The notes: a model not told the origin generated them from the sequence alone. A DNA stretch of 16,233 bases from Planctomycetaceae bacterium (GCA_027000105.1 JALTOP010000254.1:1-16233), one strand, 5' to 3'; positions 7,669-15,294 are shown, numbered from the stretch's first letter. Program-made: numbers and translations.

Positions 7669-8270
7669 TTTGACCCGCCTATTGAAAAAATCGCACCGCC
7701 CCGTCTCTCATTCGCCCTCAACTCCTTGCGTTCCCAGTGAAAATAGTCGGGAATTACGACTGGAATATATGACTATGGTGACGTCCATCAGAGGAATCCG
7801 ACCGCGAGAGGTGCATCGTCTGCCCGTTATCACAGCACCCAAGAACACAGCACTCAAGATCGTCAATCCTGAATCAACACGATCTCGACAGCATTTAGTT
7901 AAATCAATTTTGATGCGTCACCCCGTCTTCTTGCAAGCCCGCTGCCCCCCTTTTGTAACCCTTTCCTGTATTTTCCCAAAAACGAATTCATCCGCCGTCA
8001 TGCGCAGGAGCAATCATGGTAACAATTGGATGTGTGTAGAATAGGCAAGATTCTACTGGCGTATTACGAAGAAATTTGAGGAAATCATCGCATTTTGGTC
8101 TGTATCAGTTGAAATTCAGAAACTGTTTCGTACTAATGAACCGTAGATGCTGTCTCTGCGTTATAAACGGTGGATGACGCATTCCGTCGGAAGAATGGAT
8201 GGGCCATTTTGATTGTGCCGGCGGGTATAAGTGGGTCTCGAGTAATGACTTTCGAAGAAAGAGGATGGAA
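7669..8270. other. divergent intergenic region, about 600 nt, no convincing gene
   Basis: This gap separates the leftward phosphatase gene from the rightward lipoprotein gene and must hold promoters for both. Rightward frames through 7700-8044 are open in places, but their translations lack any recognisable pattern and run antisense into the phosphatase gene, so I do not call them. A short hairpin (AGTCG, 7-nt loop, CGACT) lies at 7745-7761 and a 7-bp inverted repeat at 8036-8056. TATAAA at 8162-8167 is a possible -10 for the lipoprotein but lacks a good -35. I see no tRNA or known riboswitch. Confidence 0.6.
8036..8056. repeat. perfect 7-bp inverted repeat GTAGAAT-N7-ATTCTAC
   Basis: GTAGAAT (8036-8042) and ATTCTAC (8050-8056) are perfect inverted arms with a 7-nt spacer, about 215 nt upstream of the lipoprotein start. 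There is no T-run beside it, so it is not a terminator. Size and symmetry would suit a dimeric regulator site, but a chance palindrome of this size is possible in a region this long. Confidence 0.35.
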
Positions 8271-8543
8271 ATGAATCTTGCACAAATGTGGAAAACCGGT
8301 TTGGCCGTAATGTTCGGCTTCACTTTGACACTCTCAACAATCGGCTGTAAACCTGCTGACAATGGCGGTGGAGGTGGTGGAGACGCCGCTCCTGCAGCCG
8401 CACCTGAAGGTGGCAGTGGCACCGAGGGAAGTGGCGAAGAAGCCCACGCTGAAGGCGACGGACACGATCACGCTGCTGAAGGTGACAAGAAAGCTGAAGG
8501 CGACAAAGCCGAAGCTCCTGCACCTGAAAAGAAAGCAGAGTAG
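8271..8543 (+). CDS. small low-complexity lipoprotein, 90 residues
   Basis: The start is ATG 8271, with AGAGG 6 nt upstream; an in-frame ATG at 8265 is too close to that site. The N-terminus (MNLAQMWK, then a hydrophobic stretch 10-24) ends in a lipobox-like STIGC with Cys26 as the likely lipidated residue. The -3 position is Thr rather than Leu, so the lipobox is good but not perfect. The mature part is only about 65 residues and is low complexity: six glycines (32-37), then Ala/Pro/Gly, then a charged Glu/Lys/His tail with AEGD three times (60-63, 69-72, 75-78) and a HxDH cluster (65-67). No domain is recognisable. It would be a flexible, envelope-anchored peptide; the residue after Cys is Lys, not Asp, which in proteobacterial rules would not retain it in the inner membrane. 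Function unknown. Possibly a spacer, a surface peptide or a weak metal binder. Confidence 0.75.
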   Translation: MNLAQMWKTGLAVMFGFTLTLSTIGCKPADNGGGGGGDAAPAAAPEGGSGTEGSGEEAHAEGDGHDHAAEGDKKAEGDKAEAPAPEKKAE

Positions 8544-8564
8544 TACCAACTATCGAATTGATGT

Positions 8565-8586
8565 TGAACGTCGTTCAGTGTTTTTT
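8565..8586 (+). terminator. weak possible terminator after the lipoprotein gene
   Basis: TGAAC-GTC-GTTCA (8565-8577) is a 5-bp stem with a 3-nt loop, followed by GTG and six T (8581-8586), 22 nt after the lipoprotein stop. The short stem makes it weak; the stronger structure at 8679-8714 may be the functional one. Confidence 0.35.
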
Positions 8587-8678
8587 ACTTGTAAAATGCC
8601 TGAAAGTGATGCACATCAAGAGCTGCTTGCAGTAGTAAGTAGTTGACGGGGTGCTCTGTCCCCGGAAAGAAAACAGCG

Positions 8679-8714
8679 AGCCGTACACAATCTGTTGTGT
8701 GCGGCTTGTTTTTT
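8679..8714 (+). terminator. strong intrinsic terminator just upstream of the TTG-started propeller gene
   Basis: AGCCGTACACAA (8679-8690) pairs with TTGTGTGCGGCT (8695-8706) in a 12-bp stem with one U-G wobble and a TCTG loop, followed by TG and six T (8709-8714). This is a textbook Rho-independent terminator on the plus strand. It ends only 31 nt before the TTG start codon at 8746, so it either closes the lipoprotein transcript or sits in the leader of the next gene. Confidence 0.8.
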
Positions 8715-8745
8715 GATTCGACTTATTCTGAACGGAGGGGCGTCG

Positions 8746-10635
8746 TTGAAAACGTCTTCTCGAACTGTTGTTCTGCTCGGCCTGGTTCTCTTTCTGGTGA
8801 GTTTCTCTTCACCGGGAACAGGTTGCACCATTGAGGCTGCCGAGCCAATGACATGGCCCCGATTCGACGGACCGCAACATAACCGTATTTCGCGCGAAAC
8901 CCGTTTCACTTTTCAATGGCCGCGGGATACCTCTTCGAATCCCGATCTTGCGAATTTGCCTCTTTGGACTTTGAACCACCTGAAAGGCGATTCTGCTCCG
9001 CTGGTATTCAACGACAAACTCTACCTTGCCTCAACACAGTCAGGACAGACTGGGGAGATGGGCCAGTCTCTTTCACACCAGATTTTCTGCTGGAATGTTC
9101 ATGGTCGGGACCCCGAGTTTGTTTATCAATACTCAATGCCGGCGAAGGCAGATAATCCCCGGCGTGAGTACAGTCAACCACAAGTGCATCCAGAAGCGAA
9201 ACAAGCACCGATCCTGGTTGGCGATCCCCTGTTACGACAATTATTTTCGCTCTCCAGCACAGGGGAACTTCATGCTCTTGATAGCGATTTGGGGCATCTA
9301 CTCTGGAAAAAATCGTTGTCTCACATTGTCGGAATGCAAAGCGATCCGGTTTCCATTGCTCCCCCACTCATTTTTGAACAATGCCTGGTTATCCCGGTCA
9401 GCTGGAGTAACTCCGAACAAACAAAAACGACTAATTGGCTTGTTTCTCTGGATCGCAGAAATGGGCAGGTCATCTGGGCCATTCAAAGTGAGCAGTCAAC
9501 GCTTCCCGAAACCTTGCCCGCTGCAATCTCCGCGGTCTATCGCCATCAGGTAGTCGCGATTGCCCAACTGGAACCGGGTGTCGTCCGTCTTGTTCAAGTG
9601 AGAACAGGCAAGCCCGTAGCCATGTGCAAACTCTCCGATCCACAGGCATCGGTTCGAGAGCTGCTTTTTGAGTCGGAGCGTCTCGCCGTCCTGTCCGAAA
9701 AATCCCGAAAACAACCCGAGAACACTGAAAACCCGGACGCGATCGAGTGGTGGATCGACCTGTTTGATCTCCCTCCCGGAATGGATCCCTCCTCTTCAGG
9801 ATCAAATATTTCGACTGGAGTACATAAAAACGAAATCAAGGCAGCGACACGGATTCGCCCAGACGCTTCCCTGATGACCACGGCTCTGCTTCATGAAAAA
9901 AGATTGTACACTTTCAACACGGAAAGCCTGCTTTGCGAATACGAGATTCCATCGGGAAAAAAACTATCGGAATTGGTGTTGGATGAAGTCCCTCTGACTC
10001 CGCCAGTGATGAAAACTGAAAAGGGTGTCGGAAATGTCGACGTTTCGGTAAACGACAGAAAAAAAGAACCGGCGTTCCCTCATCTCATCTTTGCTGATCA
10101 GCAATTGCTGGCGACATCAACAGGCGGACACTGGTGTTCTCTGGACGTCAAGAGCGATGGCGATGAACCTGCCATGAGAATCAGATCTTGTCAAAAGGTC
10201 AAACCTGTTCTTGCAATTCCGGTTCTTTCCAAAGGCAGGATCTATATTCGCCAGTTGAATGAGCTTGCCGCGATCGGCCCGATTGACAACACCAGCGCGG
10301 CATCGGAAATTCTCGAACCTTTATCGATTCTGGCGAAAGAAAAGGAATCCTCAAGACCGGGCGGGATAATCCTTTCACCCGGTATGCAGGTTTTAAGGAC
10401 TGGCTGGAAGCAAAAACTTCAGGTACAGCTCTACAATGACCGTGGTTTCTTCCTGCGATTGGTCAAACCGGATGAGATCCAGTGGAGCAAACCACGCTTG
10501 GGAAAACTTGAAAAAAAGACGGGAACCTATTTTGCTCCAGCTTTCCTTCCGGGAGGTGCAAAAAGAAAAGAGATCGAGATCAGGGCGACATACAACACAT
10601 TTTCTGCCCGGGCAGTCATCCGCATCGATCAATAA
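8746..10635 (+). CDS. secreted PQQ-like beta-propeller protein with C-terminal Ig-like region, 629 residues
   Basis: The frame is open from upstream, but earlier starts fall in the terminator hairpin. TTG at 8746 has GGAGG 7 nt upstream and begins a clean signal peptide (MKTSSRTVVLLGLVLFLVSF, cleavage probably near IEAAEP, 29-34). The mature protein starts MTWPRFDGPQHNR, a divergent form of the WPGFRGP opening of planctomycete propeller proteins. Blade-like segments follow, such as GELHALDSDLGHLLWKKSL, GQVIWAI, LCEYEIPSGKKL and IYIRQLNELAAIGPI. The last roughly 88 residues (LSPGMQVLRTGWKQKLQVQL onward) resemble a bacterial Ig-like (Big_2-type) beta-sandwich. Blades are irregular and several lack the Trp-rich motif, so cofactor binding is unlikely and a scaffold or binding role is more plausible. 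The location is envelope or cell surface. The gene stands alone and converges on the DUF1501 gene ending at 10672, 36 nt away. Confidence 0.85.
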   Translation: MKTSSRTVVLLGLVLFLVSFSSPGTGCTIEAAEPMTWPRFDGPQHNRISRETRFTFQWPRDTSSNPDLANLPLWTLNHLKGDSAPLVFNDKLYLASTQSGQTGEMGQSLSHQIFCWNVHGRDPEFVYQYSMPAKADNPRREYSQPQVHPEAKQAPILVGDPLLRQLFSLSSTGELHALDSDLGHLLWKKSLSHIVGMQSDPVSIAPPLIFEQCLVIPVSWSNSEQTKTTNWLVSLDRRNGQVIWAIQSEQSTLPETLPAAISAVYRHQVVAIAQLEPGVVRLVQVRTGKPVAMCKLSDPQASVRELLFESERLAVLSEKSRKQPENTENPDAIEWWIDLFDLPPGMDPSSSGSNISTGVHKNEIKAATRIRPDASLMTTALLHEKRLYTFNTESLLCEYEIPSGKKLSELVLDEVPLTPPVMKTEKGVGNVDVSVNDRKKEPAFPHLIFADQQLLATSTGGHWCSLDVKSDGDEPAMRIRSCQKVKPVLAIPVLSKGRIYIRQLNELAAIGPIDNTSAASEILEPLSILAKEKESSRPGGIILSPGMQVLRTGWKQKLQVQLYNDRGFFLRLVKPDEIQWSKPRLGKLEKKTGTYFAPAFLPGGAKRKEIEIRATYNTFSARAVIRIDQ

Positions 10636-10671
10636 TTCGCACCAATGTGCATGTGCATAAAAAGGATTGAT

Positions 10672-12090
10672 CTACCCGAAAAGTTTACTGATGACTTCTC
10701 CCTCATCGAGCAGATTATATGGACGGCCCAATTTATCGGTTGCTTCCAGATTGTGAATTCCCATCGAGTGATAGACGGTCTTGGTGATGTCTGCCGGCGT
10801 CACACGATCTGTTTCCGGATACTCAGCCCGTTTGTCACTCGAACCGTAGGTCTGTCCACCACGGATGCCTCCACCCGCCAAAATATCTGTCAAACAATGC
10901 GTCCAATGGTCTCGACCGGCTCCAGCAGTGCCGCCGCTGCGTGGATCGCCGATTTTTGGCTTGCGTCCCATTTCACTGGTAACCAAAATCAATGTTTCAT
11001 CCAACATGCCACGATTGGAAAGATCCTCGACTAACGCAGAAAAGCAGCGATCGAATTCGGGCATCAGGTTTTCCTGCAAGCATTTGAAGTTGTTGCTATG
11101 CGTATCCCACCCGCCCGCGCTGGCACATTTCCTGGCCAGCTTCCGGGCATCTTCTTTCCAGAAAACCGTAATGAATGGAACTCCCACTTCCGCCAGTCTT
11201 CTGGCCAGCAGCAAACTCATTCCGTTGATCGACTGGCCATATCTTTCGCGTATTGCCAGCGGTTCCTGTGAAACATCAAAGGCCCTGGTCGCCCCGGAAG
11301 ACATCAACAGGGAAATCGCTCTTTCCTGATGTTTCTTCAGCGTTGCCCCTTTCACCTCGTTTTCAAGAAGCCGGCGAGCCGCATCGATTTCCCGAAGCAG
11401 CGAGTACCGATCGCTCAGCCGATCCGCGGTAATGTCCCCTTCAAGAACAAGCGAAGGGGCTTGAAAACTTAACGGCTTTTGCGGATTCCCATTGACGTAA
11501 AGCGGATCATACTCGACACCAATGCGAGCCGCGAACTGACCGGGCCGGGTGTATGGCGCTTTGCTCGGCTTGTGAGGCAACGTAATCGCATTGGGGAGCA
11601 CCGCATTGGGTTTCGTTCGGGAGGCAACAACCGATCCCATGAACGGCCAGTCATCGGGGAACGGCGTCCGATTGTTTCCCAATCGAACGAATGACTGATC
11701 GGGAACATGCCCGGTCAAATTGTAATAGTATCCGGCATGATGATCGTTCGTATTGACCGTCGCTCCGACACTGTTCACCACCGCCAGGTGATGAGCCTGT
11801 TTCGCGAGCATTGGGAGATGCTCACACAGCCGCACGCCGGGCGCAGAAGTTTCAATCGGTAGAAACGGCCCTCGAAAATCAGCTGGCGCATCCGGTTTCA
11901 TATCCCACATATCGATATGCGAGGCACCGCCGCACAGAAAAAACAGAATGGTCGACTTTGCCTTCGCAGTTGAACTGGCAGCAACGGCATCTGGTTGTCC
12001 CAAGGCAAATCCAGCCAATCCGCAACTCGATGCCACCAAAAACGCGCGGCGTGAAACTGCTGAAGAGTTCGCCAAAGATCGAAGATTCAT
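10672..12090 (-). CDS. DUF1501 protein with Tat signal, 472 residues (copy 1)
   Basis: A twin-arginine signal (VSRRAFLVASSCGLAGFALG, 12-31) indicates export of a folded protein. The mature part is a full-length DUF1501 protein, a family related to the alkaline-phosphatase/sulfatase fold. GGASHIDMWDMKP (54-66) holds the first His/Asp cluster. Further motifs are GGWDTHSNN, TSEMGRKPKIGDP and GRDHWTH near the C-terminus, and LGRPYNLL close to the end. In the family these positions resemble the metal-binding site of the superfamily, but the reaction is not established, and I infer no substrate. It is the last of three DUF1501 genes in a row, with a 184-nt leader containing direct repeats and a TATAAT, and it faces the propeller gene across 36 nt. 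The ATG at 12090 has no clear Shine-Dalgarno sequence. It differs from copies 2 and 3 in having an insertion of about a dozen residues between the WxE and GGWDTH segments. Confidence 0.92.
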   Translation of the reverse strand: MNLRSLANSSAVSRRAFLVASSCGLAGFALGQPDAVAASSTAKAKSTILFFLCGGASHIDMWDMKPDAPADFRGPFLPIETSAPGVRLCEHLPMLAKQAHHLAVVNSVGATVNTNDHHAGYYYNLTGHVPDQSFVRLGNNRTPFPDDWPFMGSVVASRTKPNAVLPNAITLPHKPSKAPYTRPGQFAARIGVEYDPLYVNGNPQKPLSFQAPSLVLEGDITADRLSDRYSLLREIDAARRLLENEVKGATLKKHQERAISLLMSSGATRAFDVSQEPLAIRERYGQSINGMSLLLARRLAEVGVPFITVFWKEDARKLARKCASAGGWDTHSNNFKCLQENLMPEFDRCFSALVEDLSNRGMLDETLILVTSEMGRKPKIGDPRSGGTAGAGRDHWTHCLTDILAGGGIRGGQTYGSSDKRAEYPETDRVTPADITKTVYHSMGIHNLEATDKLGRPYNLLDEGEVISKLFG

Positions 12091-12157
12091 AGGATACGTT
12101 TCCCGAGAAAGAAAGCAAACCGGGCCAACTCCGTTTCATCACAGCACCACCACGCCA

Positions 12158-12180
12158 TCGCTTTAACCCGTCGCTTTAAC
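12158..12180. repeat. 10-nt direct repeat TCGCTTTAAC x2
   Basis: TCGCTTTAAC is found at 12158-12167 and 12171-12180, separated by CCG (13-nt period). It lies 68-90 nt upstream of the start of DUF1501 copy 1, downstream of the putative -10 and hence probably in the transcribed leader. Role unknown. Confidence 0.55.
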
Positions 12181-12204
12181 AGAACGCAATCCAACGTAAG
12201 CGTG

Positions 12205-12235
12205 TTATATTGAACTGAAATTATACTGAATTGAA
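12205..12235. repeat. 15-nt imperfect tandem repeat spanning a TATAAT hexamer
   Basis: TTATATTGAACTGAA (12205-12219) and TTATACTGAATTGAA (12221-12235) match at 13 of 15 positions with a 16-nt period. The minus-strand TATAAT (12225-12220) is formed at their junction. A related TTACTGAA follows at about 12242. It may be an operator overlapping the promoter of DUF1501 copy 1. Confidence 0.5.
12220..12225 (-). promoter_or_regulatory. possible -10 element TATAAT upstream of DUF1501 copy 1
   Basis: A perfect TATAAT reads leftward 130 nt before the ATG at 12090. No good -35 hexamer is visible 16-18 nt further upstream, so the call rests on the -10 and its position between genes. Confidence 0.35.
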
Positions 12236-12274
12236 TCCAGTCTTACTGAAAAAGCACACCTTGATTCACGTCAC

Positions 12275-13648
12275 TCATATCAATTCTGCCAGTGGGGCGG
12301 CATCATCTTCAACAAGGTATTGCGGGCGACCGTTCAAATCATTGATGGTTGTTGTCCTGGTGTCGATTCCCATGTTGTAATACAGCGTCGAAAACAGCTC
12401 CGGGAAGGTGACGGGGCGTTTAATGGCTTCGCCGCCGAGCCTGTCAGTTTCACCGATAACCTGTCCGGTTTTCATTCCACCGCCAAAGAGAAACGCAGAA
12501 TTCACACGAGGCCAATGATCACGCCCTACCTGAGAACTGATCTTCGGTGTGCGTCCGAATTCCCCCCAAATCGCAACGGTGCAATCATCCGCCATGCCCC
12601 GTTCATGCAGGTCTTCAATCAAGGCGCTGACACACTGATCAAACACAGGGAAATCGATCGCCTCACGTTTGAAGATGGAATTGGAATGATTTTTGCCGCC
12701 GCCATGCCAATCCCATTTGCTGTAATTGAGTGTAACGACACGCGCTCCCGCTTCGATCAATCGGCGAGCCACCAATAAACTTTGAGGGACACGGGGAGCC
12801 CCATTGCCATCCATGTGAATTTTGGGATCGCCTGTCCCGTACCGCTTCACAATCTCGGGATCTTCTTTGGAAAGATCGAGGGCTTCAGCCAGTTTTGAAG
12901 AAGTCAAAACACCCATCGCCTGCTGATTGAAAGTGTCCAGCCCGTCCATCATGCCGGACGCATCCGCCTGACGCTTGAATTGATCGAGACTCGTTAACAA
13001 TTCTTTTCGATTCCCGAGCCGTTCCAGCGTAATTCCATTGAGAACCATATCCTGCCTGGTGTCTCCGAGTGGCCGGAATGGAGATTGCGACACGCCCAGA
13101 AACCCGGGACCAGGTTCATTATAGGGACCGTGCGTGCAAGGGTAACACAAACTGACAAACGGCGGCGCGGTTCGATCAACCGCTCCTTGCAGTTTGGAAA
13201 TTGTGGAGCCGAATTGTGGCCAACCGCCGCCCGGTTTCGGCTTTTTCGGATCGTGACCGTTGAAACACTGAATCGCATCGTGACCACTTTGCGAGCCGAC
13301 AATCGAACGCACGATGACAGCTTTGTCCATCAGCCTTGCCAAAAGCGGAAACGCCTCACAAATTTCAATGCCGGGAACATTCGTCTGAATTGGTCGCCAC
13401 AGTCCTGCAATTTCCTTTGGGGCGTTCGGTTTCAGATCGAACATATCTTGATGCGGAGGCCCCCCAACAAGATAGATCATAATGACCGATTTATGCTTGG
13501 GAATCTTTCCCGCTGACTCAGCCGCCAGCAATTGAGGCAAATTCAAACCGGCCAGCCCGAGACCTCCCCCGATCCGAAGAAAGTTGCGACGGGATAGCCC
13601 ATCGCACAACTCGCCCTCAGTCTGTTGCCCTCCCCAAATTGTCAACAT
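12275..13648 (-). CDS. DUF1501 protein with Tat signal, 457 residues (copy 2)
   Basis: The start is ATG 13648, with GAGAGG 9 nt upstream; an in-frame TTG two codons earlier is only 3 nt from that site. The N-terminus has a Tat motif LSRRNFLRI (19-26, RR at 20-21) and a Gly/Leu-rich hydrophobic stretch ending near LLAAESA. The DUF1501 core shows GGPPHQDMFDLKP (62-74), then SKWDWHGGG, WGEFGRTPKI and GRDHWP. The third motif has Gly-Gly after His where the other two copies have a polar residue (Thr/Asp or Ser/Asn). There is also the family-typical LNGRPQYLVEDD ending. The family is alkaline-phosphatase-like in fold; activity and substrate are unknown. Gaps of 356 nt upstream and 184 nt downstream, each with a possible promoter, suggest it is not tightly cotranscribed with the other copies. 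Function is inferred only from family membership. Confidence 0.93.
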   Translation of the reverse strand: MLTIWGGQQTEGELCDGLSRRNFLRIGGGLGLAGLNLPQLLAAESAGKIPKHKSVIMIYLVGGPPHQDMFDLKPNAPKEIAGLWRPIQTNVPGIEICEAFPLLARLMDKAVIVRSIVGSQSGHDAIQCFNGHDPKKPKPGGGWPQFGSTISKLQGAVDRTAPPFVSLCYPCTHGPYNEPGPGFLGVSQSPFRPLGDTRQDMVLNGITLERLGNRKELLTSLDQFKRQADASGMMDGLDTFNQQAMGVLTSSKLAEALDLSKEDPEIVKRYGTGDPKIHMDGNGAPRVPQSLLVARRLIEAGARVVTLNYSKWDWHGGGKNHSNSIFKREAIDFPVFDQCVSALIEDLHERGMADDCTVAIWGEFGRTPKISSQVGRDHWPRVNSAFLFGGGMKTGQVIGETDRLGGEAIKRPVTFPELFSTLYYNMGIDTRTTTINDLNGRPQYLVEDDAAPLAELI

Positions 13649-14004
13649 AACCAAACGCCTCTCATTTGGGAAAATCGTAATCTATTCGCACTGAAGCCCC
13701 CGACAGTTATCGATAGTCGAGGCAGTCTTCCACCCATCGAATTATACAACAGGCAAATCCGGAAATGGAACCCGAATCACTCCATCCCGGGGAGTTTTGA
13801 ACGACGCGAGTTTTGCACGAGTCTCTCAAACCTCATCCCGACTGCCACGATTCCGGCGAACCGGACACACCAGATGATGCAGGATACCTGAACTCCCTCC
13901 TAATCTGCCGCTTCTTTTTTAACACTTCTGCTATTTCGATATGCCTGCAGTCAACTCTCTCTCGCCTGGTTTGCCTGGCGAACCGGCACCTGAACAGATG
14001 CAAG
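13649..14004. other. intergenic region between DUF1501 copies 2 and 3, no gene seen
   Basis: This 356-nt gap contains no supported coding frame. It holds a TATAAT on the minus strand (13746-13741), a compact hairpin at 13852-13865 (TCCGG stem; the loop reads TTCG on the minus strand) and a looser 5-bp hairpin at 13962-13981, 24 nt after the stop of copy 3. Neither hairpin is followed by a T-run in the direction of transcription, so neither is a convincing terminator. It most likely holds the 3' end of copy 3 and the promoter and leader of copy 2. Confidence 0.5.
13741..13746 (-). promoter_or_regulatory. possible -10 element TATAAT upstream of DUF1501 copy 2
   Basis: A perfect leftward TATAAT lies 92 nt before the ATG at 13648. 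The -35 region (TTCCAT at 18-nt spacing) matches the sigma-70 consensus poorly. Confidence 0.4.
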
Positions 14005-15294
14005 CTAACTCAACAAGCCTGCGATCGGGCTTCCCTCGTTGGCAACTCGAAAAGGACGACCGTTAGGAGCCACAATTTCTTCGTTGAGTGGCAATCCCAT
14101 TGCTGAGGCAATCGTGGCATTGAAATCTTCAACGGCGACTGGATCATCATCGGCATACTTGCCTTCTTCGTCTGAGGAACCGTAGAACTGCCCCGTTTTA
14201 ATTCCCGCCCCCGCCAAAACGCTGGAAAAGGCAGCAGGGTGGTGGTCACGACCGGCATTCTGGTTAATTTTGGGAGAACGACCAAATTCGGTGGTAAGAA
14301 CAACCATCGTTTCTTTTAGAAGCCCCCGTTGATCCAGGTCTTTCAGCAGAGCTGTCATTGCTTTATCCAGCACGCCAAGTCGATCGGGAAGGCGATTGTA
14401 GATATCGGTGTGCATATCCCAACCGCCGTAGGTGACCTCGACAAAACGGACATTTTTTTCCACCAGCCGACGGGCAAGCAGGCAACCTTGACCAAAACGA
14501 TCCCTGCCATATTCATCACGGACTTCCTTCTTTTCTTCATTGAGATCAAAAACTTTCAACTCATCGCTGGAAATCAATCCTGTTGCCTGCTGATAAAACT
14601 CGTTATACGCTTCAACTTTGGATTGCTTGTATTTCGCCTGAAAAGATTTGTCAAATTTACTGATCAGGTCCAGGCGGCGATGAAATGATTCCTCTGTCAG
14701 ATAGTCAGGCGCTTTCGTGTTTTCCAATCCACGAATAGGATCGCCTACCGGAAGCGGACTGGTAGAGGGAGGAAGGTATCCATTACCCGGGTGCCTTGCC
14801 TCTCCCCCGATGATAACATTATCGGGAAGCAACTTGTTTCGTTTACCCTGCAAGTGCATCGCCATCGCTCCCAGATGCGGATGCCGGATCGTTGCAATCC
14901 GCTTATAGCTGGTGCGCATCAAATAGCGAGCCCCTTCATGGTCGGCTGTTTCAGTATGCATGGAACGAATCACGGCCAACTTGTCAGCCTGGCTTGCCAA
15001 ACCTGGCAACAGGGAACCAAACTGCATTCCCGGCACATTCGTCTTGATTCCCTTGGTCTCTCCTTGAACTGAGGAACCTGGTTTCAAATCAAACGTATCC
15101 AGGTGGGTCATCGCACCGGTCATAAACAGATAAATGACATTTTTCGCCTTTGCTGTTGATTTTCCAGCAGGGGCGGCAAGGAGTGAATCAGAAAGCAGAG
15201 GCAACGAGGAAACCCCCAGGCAGGCCTTGGCCGCATACTCCATGAAATTGCGACGGGATACTTCGTAACCGGAACCGGTCATTTTTTTCAACAT
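14005..15294 (-). CDS. DUF1501 protein with Tat signal, 429 residues (copy 3)
   Basis: ATG at 15294 has AAGGG 10 nt upstream; a second ATG four codons later is a weaker option. The Tat motif is VSRRNFMEYAAKACLGVSSL (12-31, RR at 14-15), with a likely cleavage site near LLAAPAG. The DUF1501 hallmarks are all intact: TGAMTHLDTFDLKP (59-72), YGGWDMHTD, TTEFGRSPKINQN, GRDHHPA and the NGRPFRV ending. The protein is of ordinary length and would be exported folded, perhaps with bound metal; the reaction is unknown. It directly follows the DUF1553-type gene (89-nt gap). In planctomycetes a DUF1549/DUF1553 protein is very often followed by one DUF1501 gene, so this copy is probably the canonical partner and copies 1 and 2 the additions. 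Confidence 0.94.
   Translation of the reverse strand: MLKKMTGSGYEVSRRNFMEYAAKACLGVSSLPLLSDSLLAAPAGKSTAKAKNVIYLFMTGAMTHLDTFDLKPGSSVQGETKGIKTNVPGMQFGSLLPGLASQADKLAVIRSMHTETADHEGARYLMRTSYKRIATIRHPHLGAMAMHLQGKRNKLLPDNVIIGGEARHPGNGYLPPSTSPLPVGDPIRGLENTKAPDYLTEESFHRRLDLISKFDKSFQAKYKQSKVEAYNEFYQQATGLISSDELKVFDLNEEKKEVRDEYGRDRFGQGCLLARRLVEKNVRFVEVTYGGWDMHTDIYNRLPDRLGVLDKAMTALLKDLDQRGLLKETMVVLTTEFGRSPKINQNAGRDHHPAAFSSVLAGAGIKTGQFYGSSDEEGKYADDDPVAVEDFNATIASAMGLPLNEEIVAPNGRPFRVANEGSPIAGLLS

Noticed and set aside
7481..8044. Rightward open frame of 187 codons
   Set aside because: About the first third is antisense to the phosphatase gene and the rest lies in a gap with composition unlike coding sequence; no ribosome-binding site or motif supports it.
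8199..8270. Longer N-terminus for the small lipoprotein
   Set aside because: It would bury the signal peptide behind about 24 polar residues; AGAGG before ATG 8271 fixes the start.
8695..8745. Upstream TTG start for the propeller protein
   Set aside because: That codon lies within the 3' arm of the terminator hairpin and has no Shine-Dalgarno; TTG 8746 has GGAGG 7 nt upstream and yields a clean signal peptide.
10636..10671. Possible bidirectional terminator between convergent genes (GCAC-CAAT-GTGC)
   Set aside because: Only a 4-bp stem and no T-run on the correct side in either direction.
13852..13865. Compact hairpin with TTCG loop on the minus strand
   Set aside because: It has a G-C closing pair, not the extra-stable C(UUCG)G, and no following T-run, and lies 140 nt past the nearest stop; not supportable as a terminator or RNA element.
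13962..13981. Hairpin after DUF1501 copy 3 as its terminator
   Set aside because: It has a 5-bp stem with a 10-nt loop and is followed on the minus strand by GAGAGAG rather than T.
10672..15294. Tandem DUF1501 genes as a novel defence or mobile system
   Set aside because: There is no nuclease, helicase, integrase or transposase nearby and no target-site repeats; all three are exported proteins of a family common in planctomycete chromosomes.
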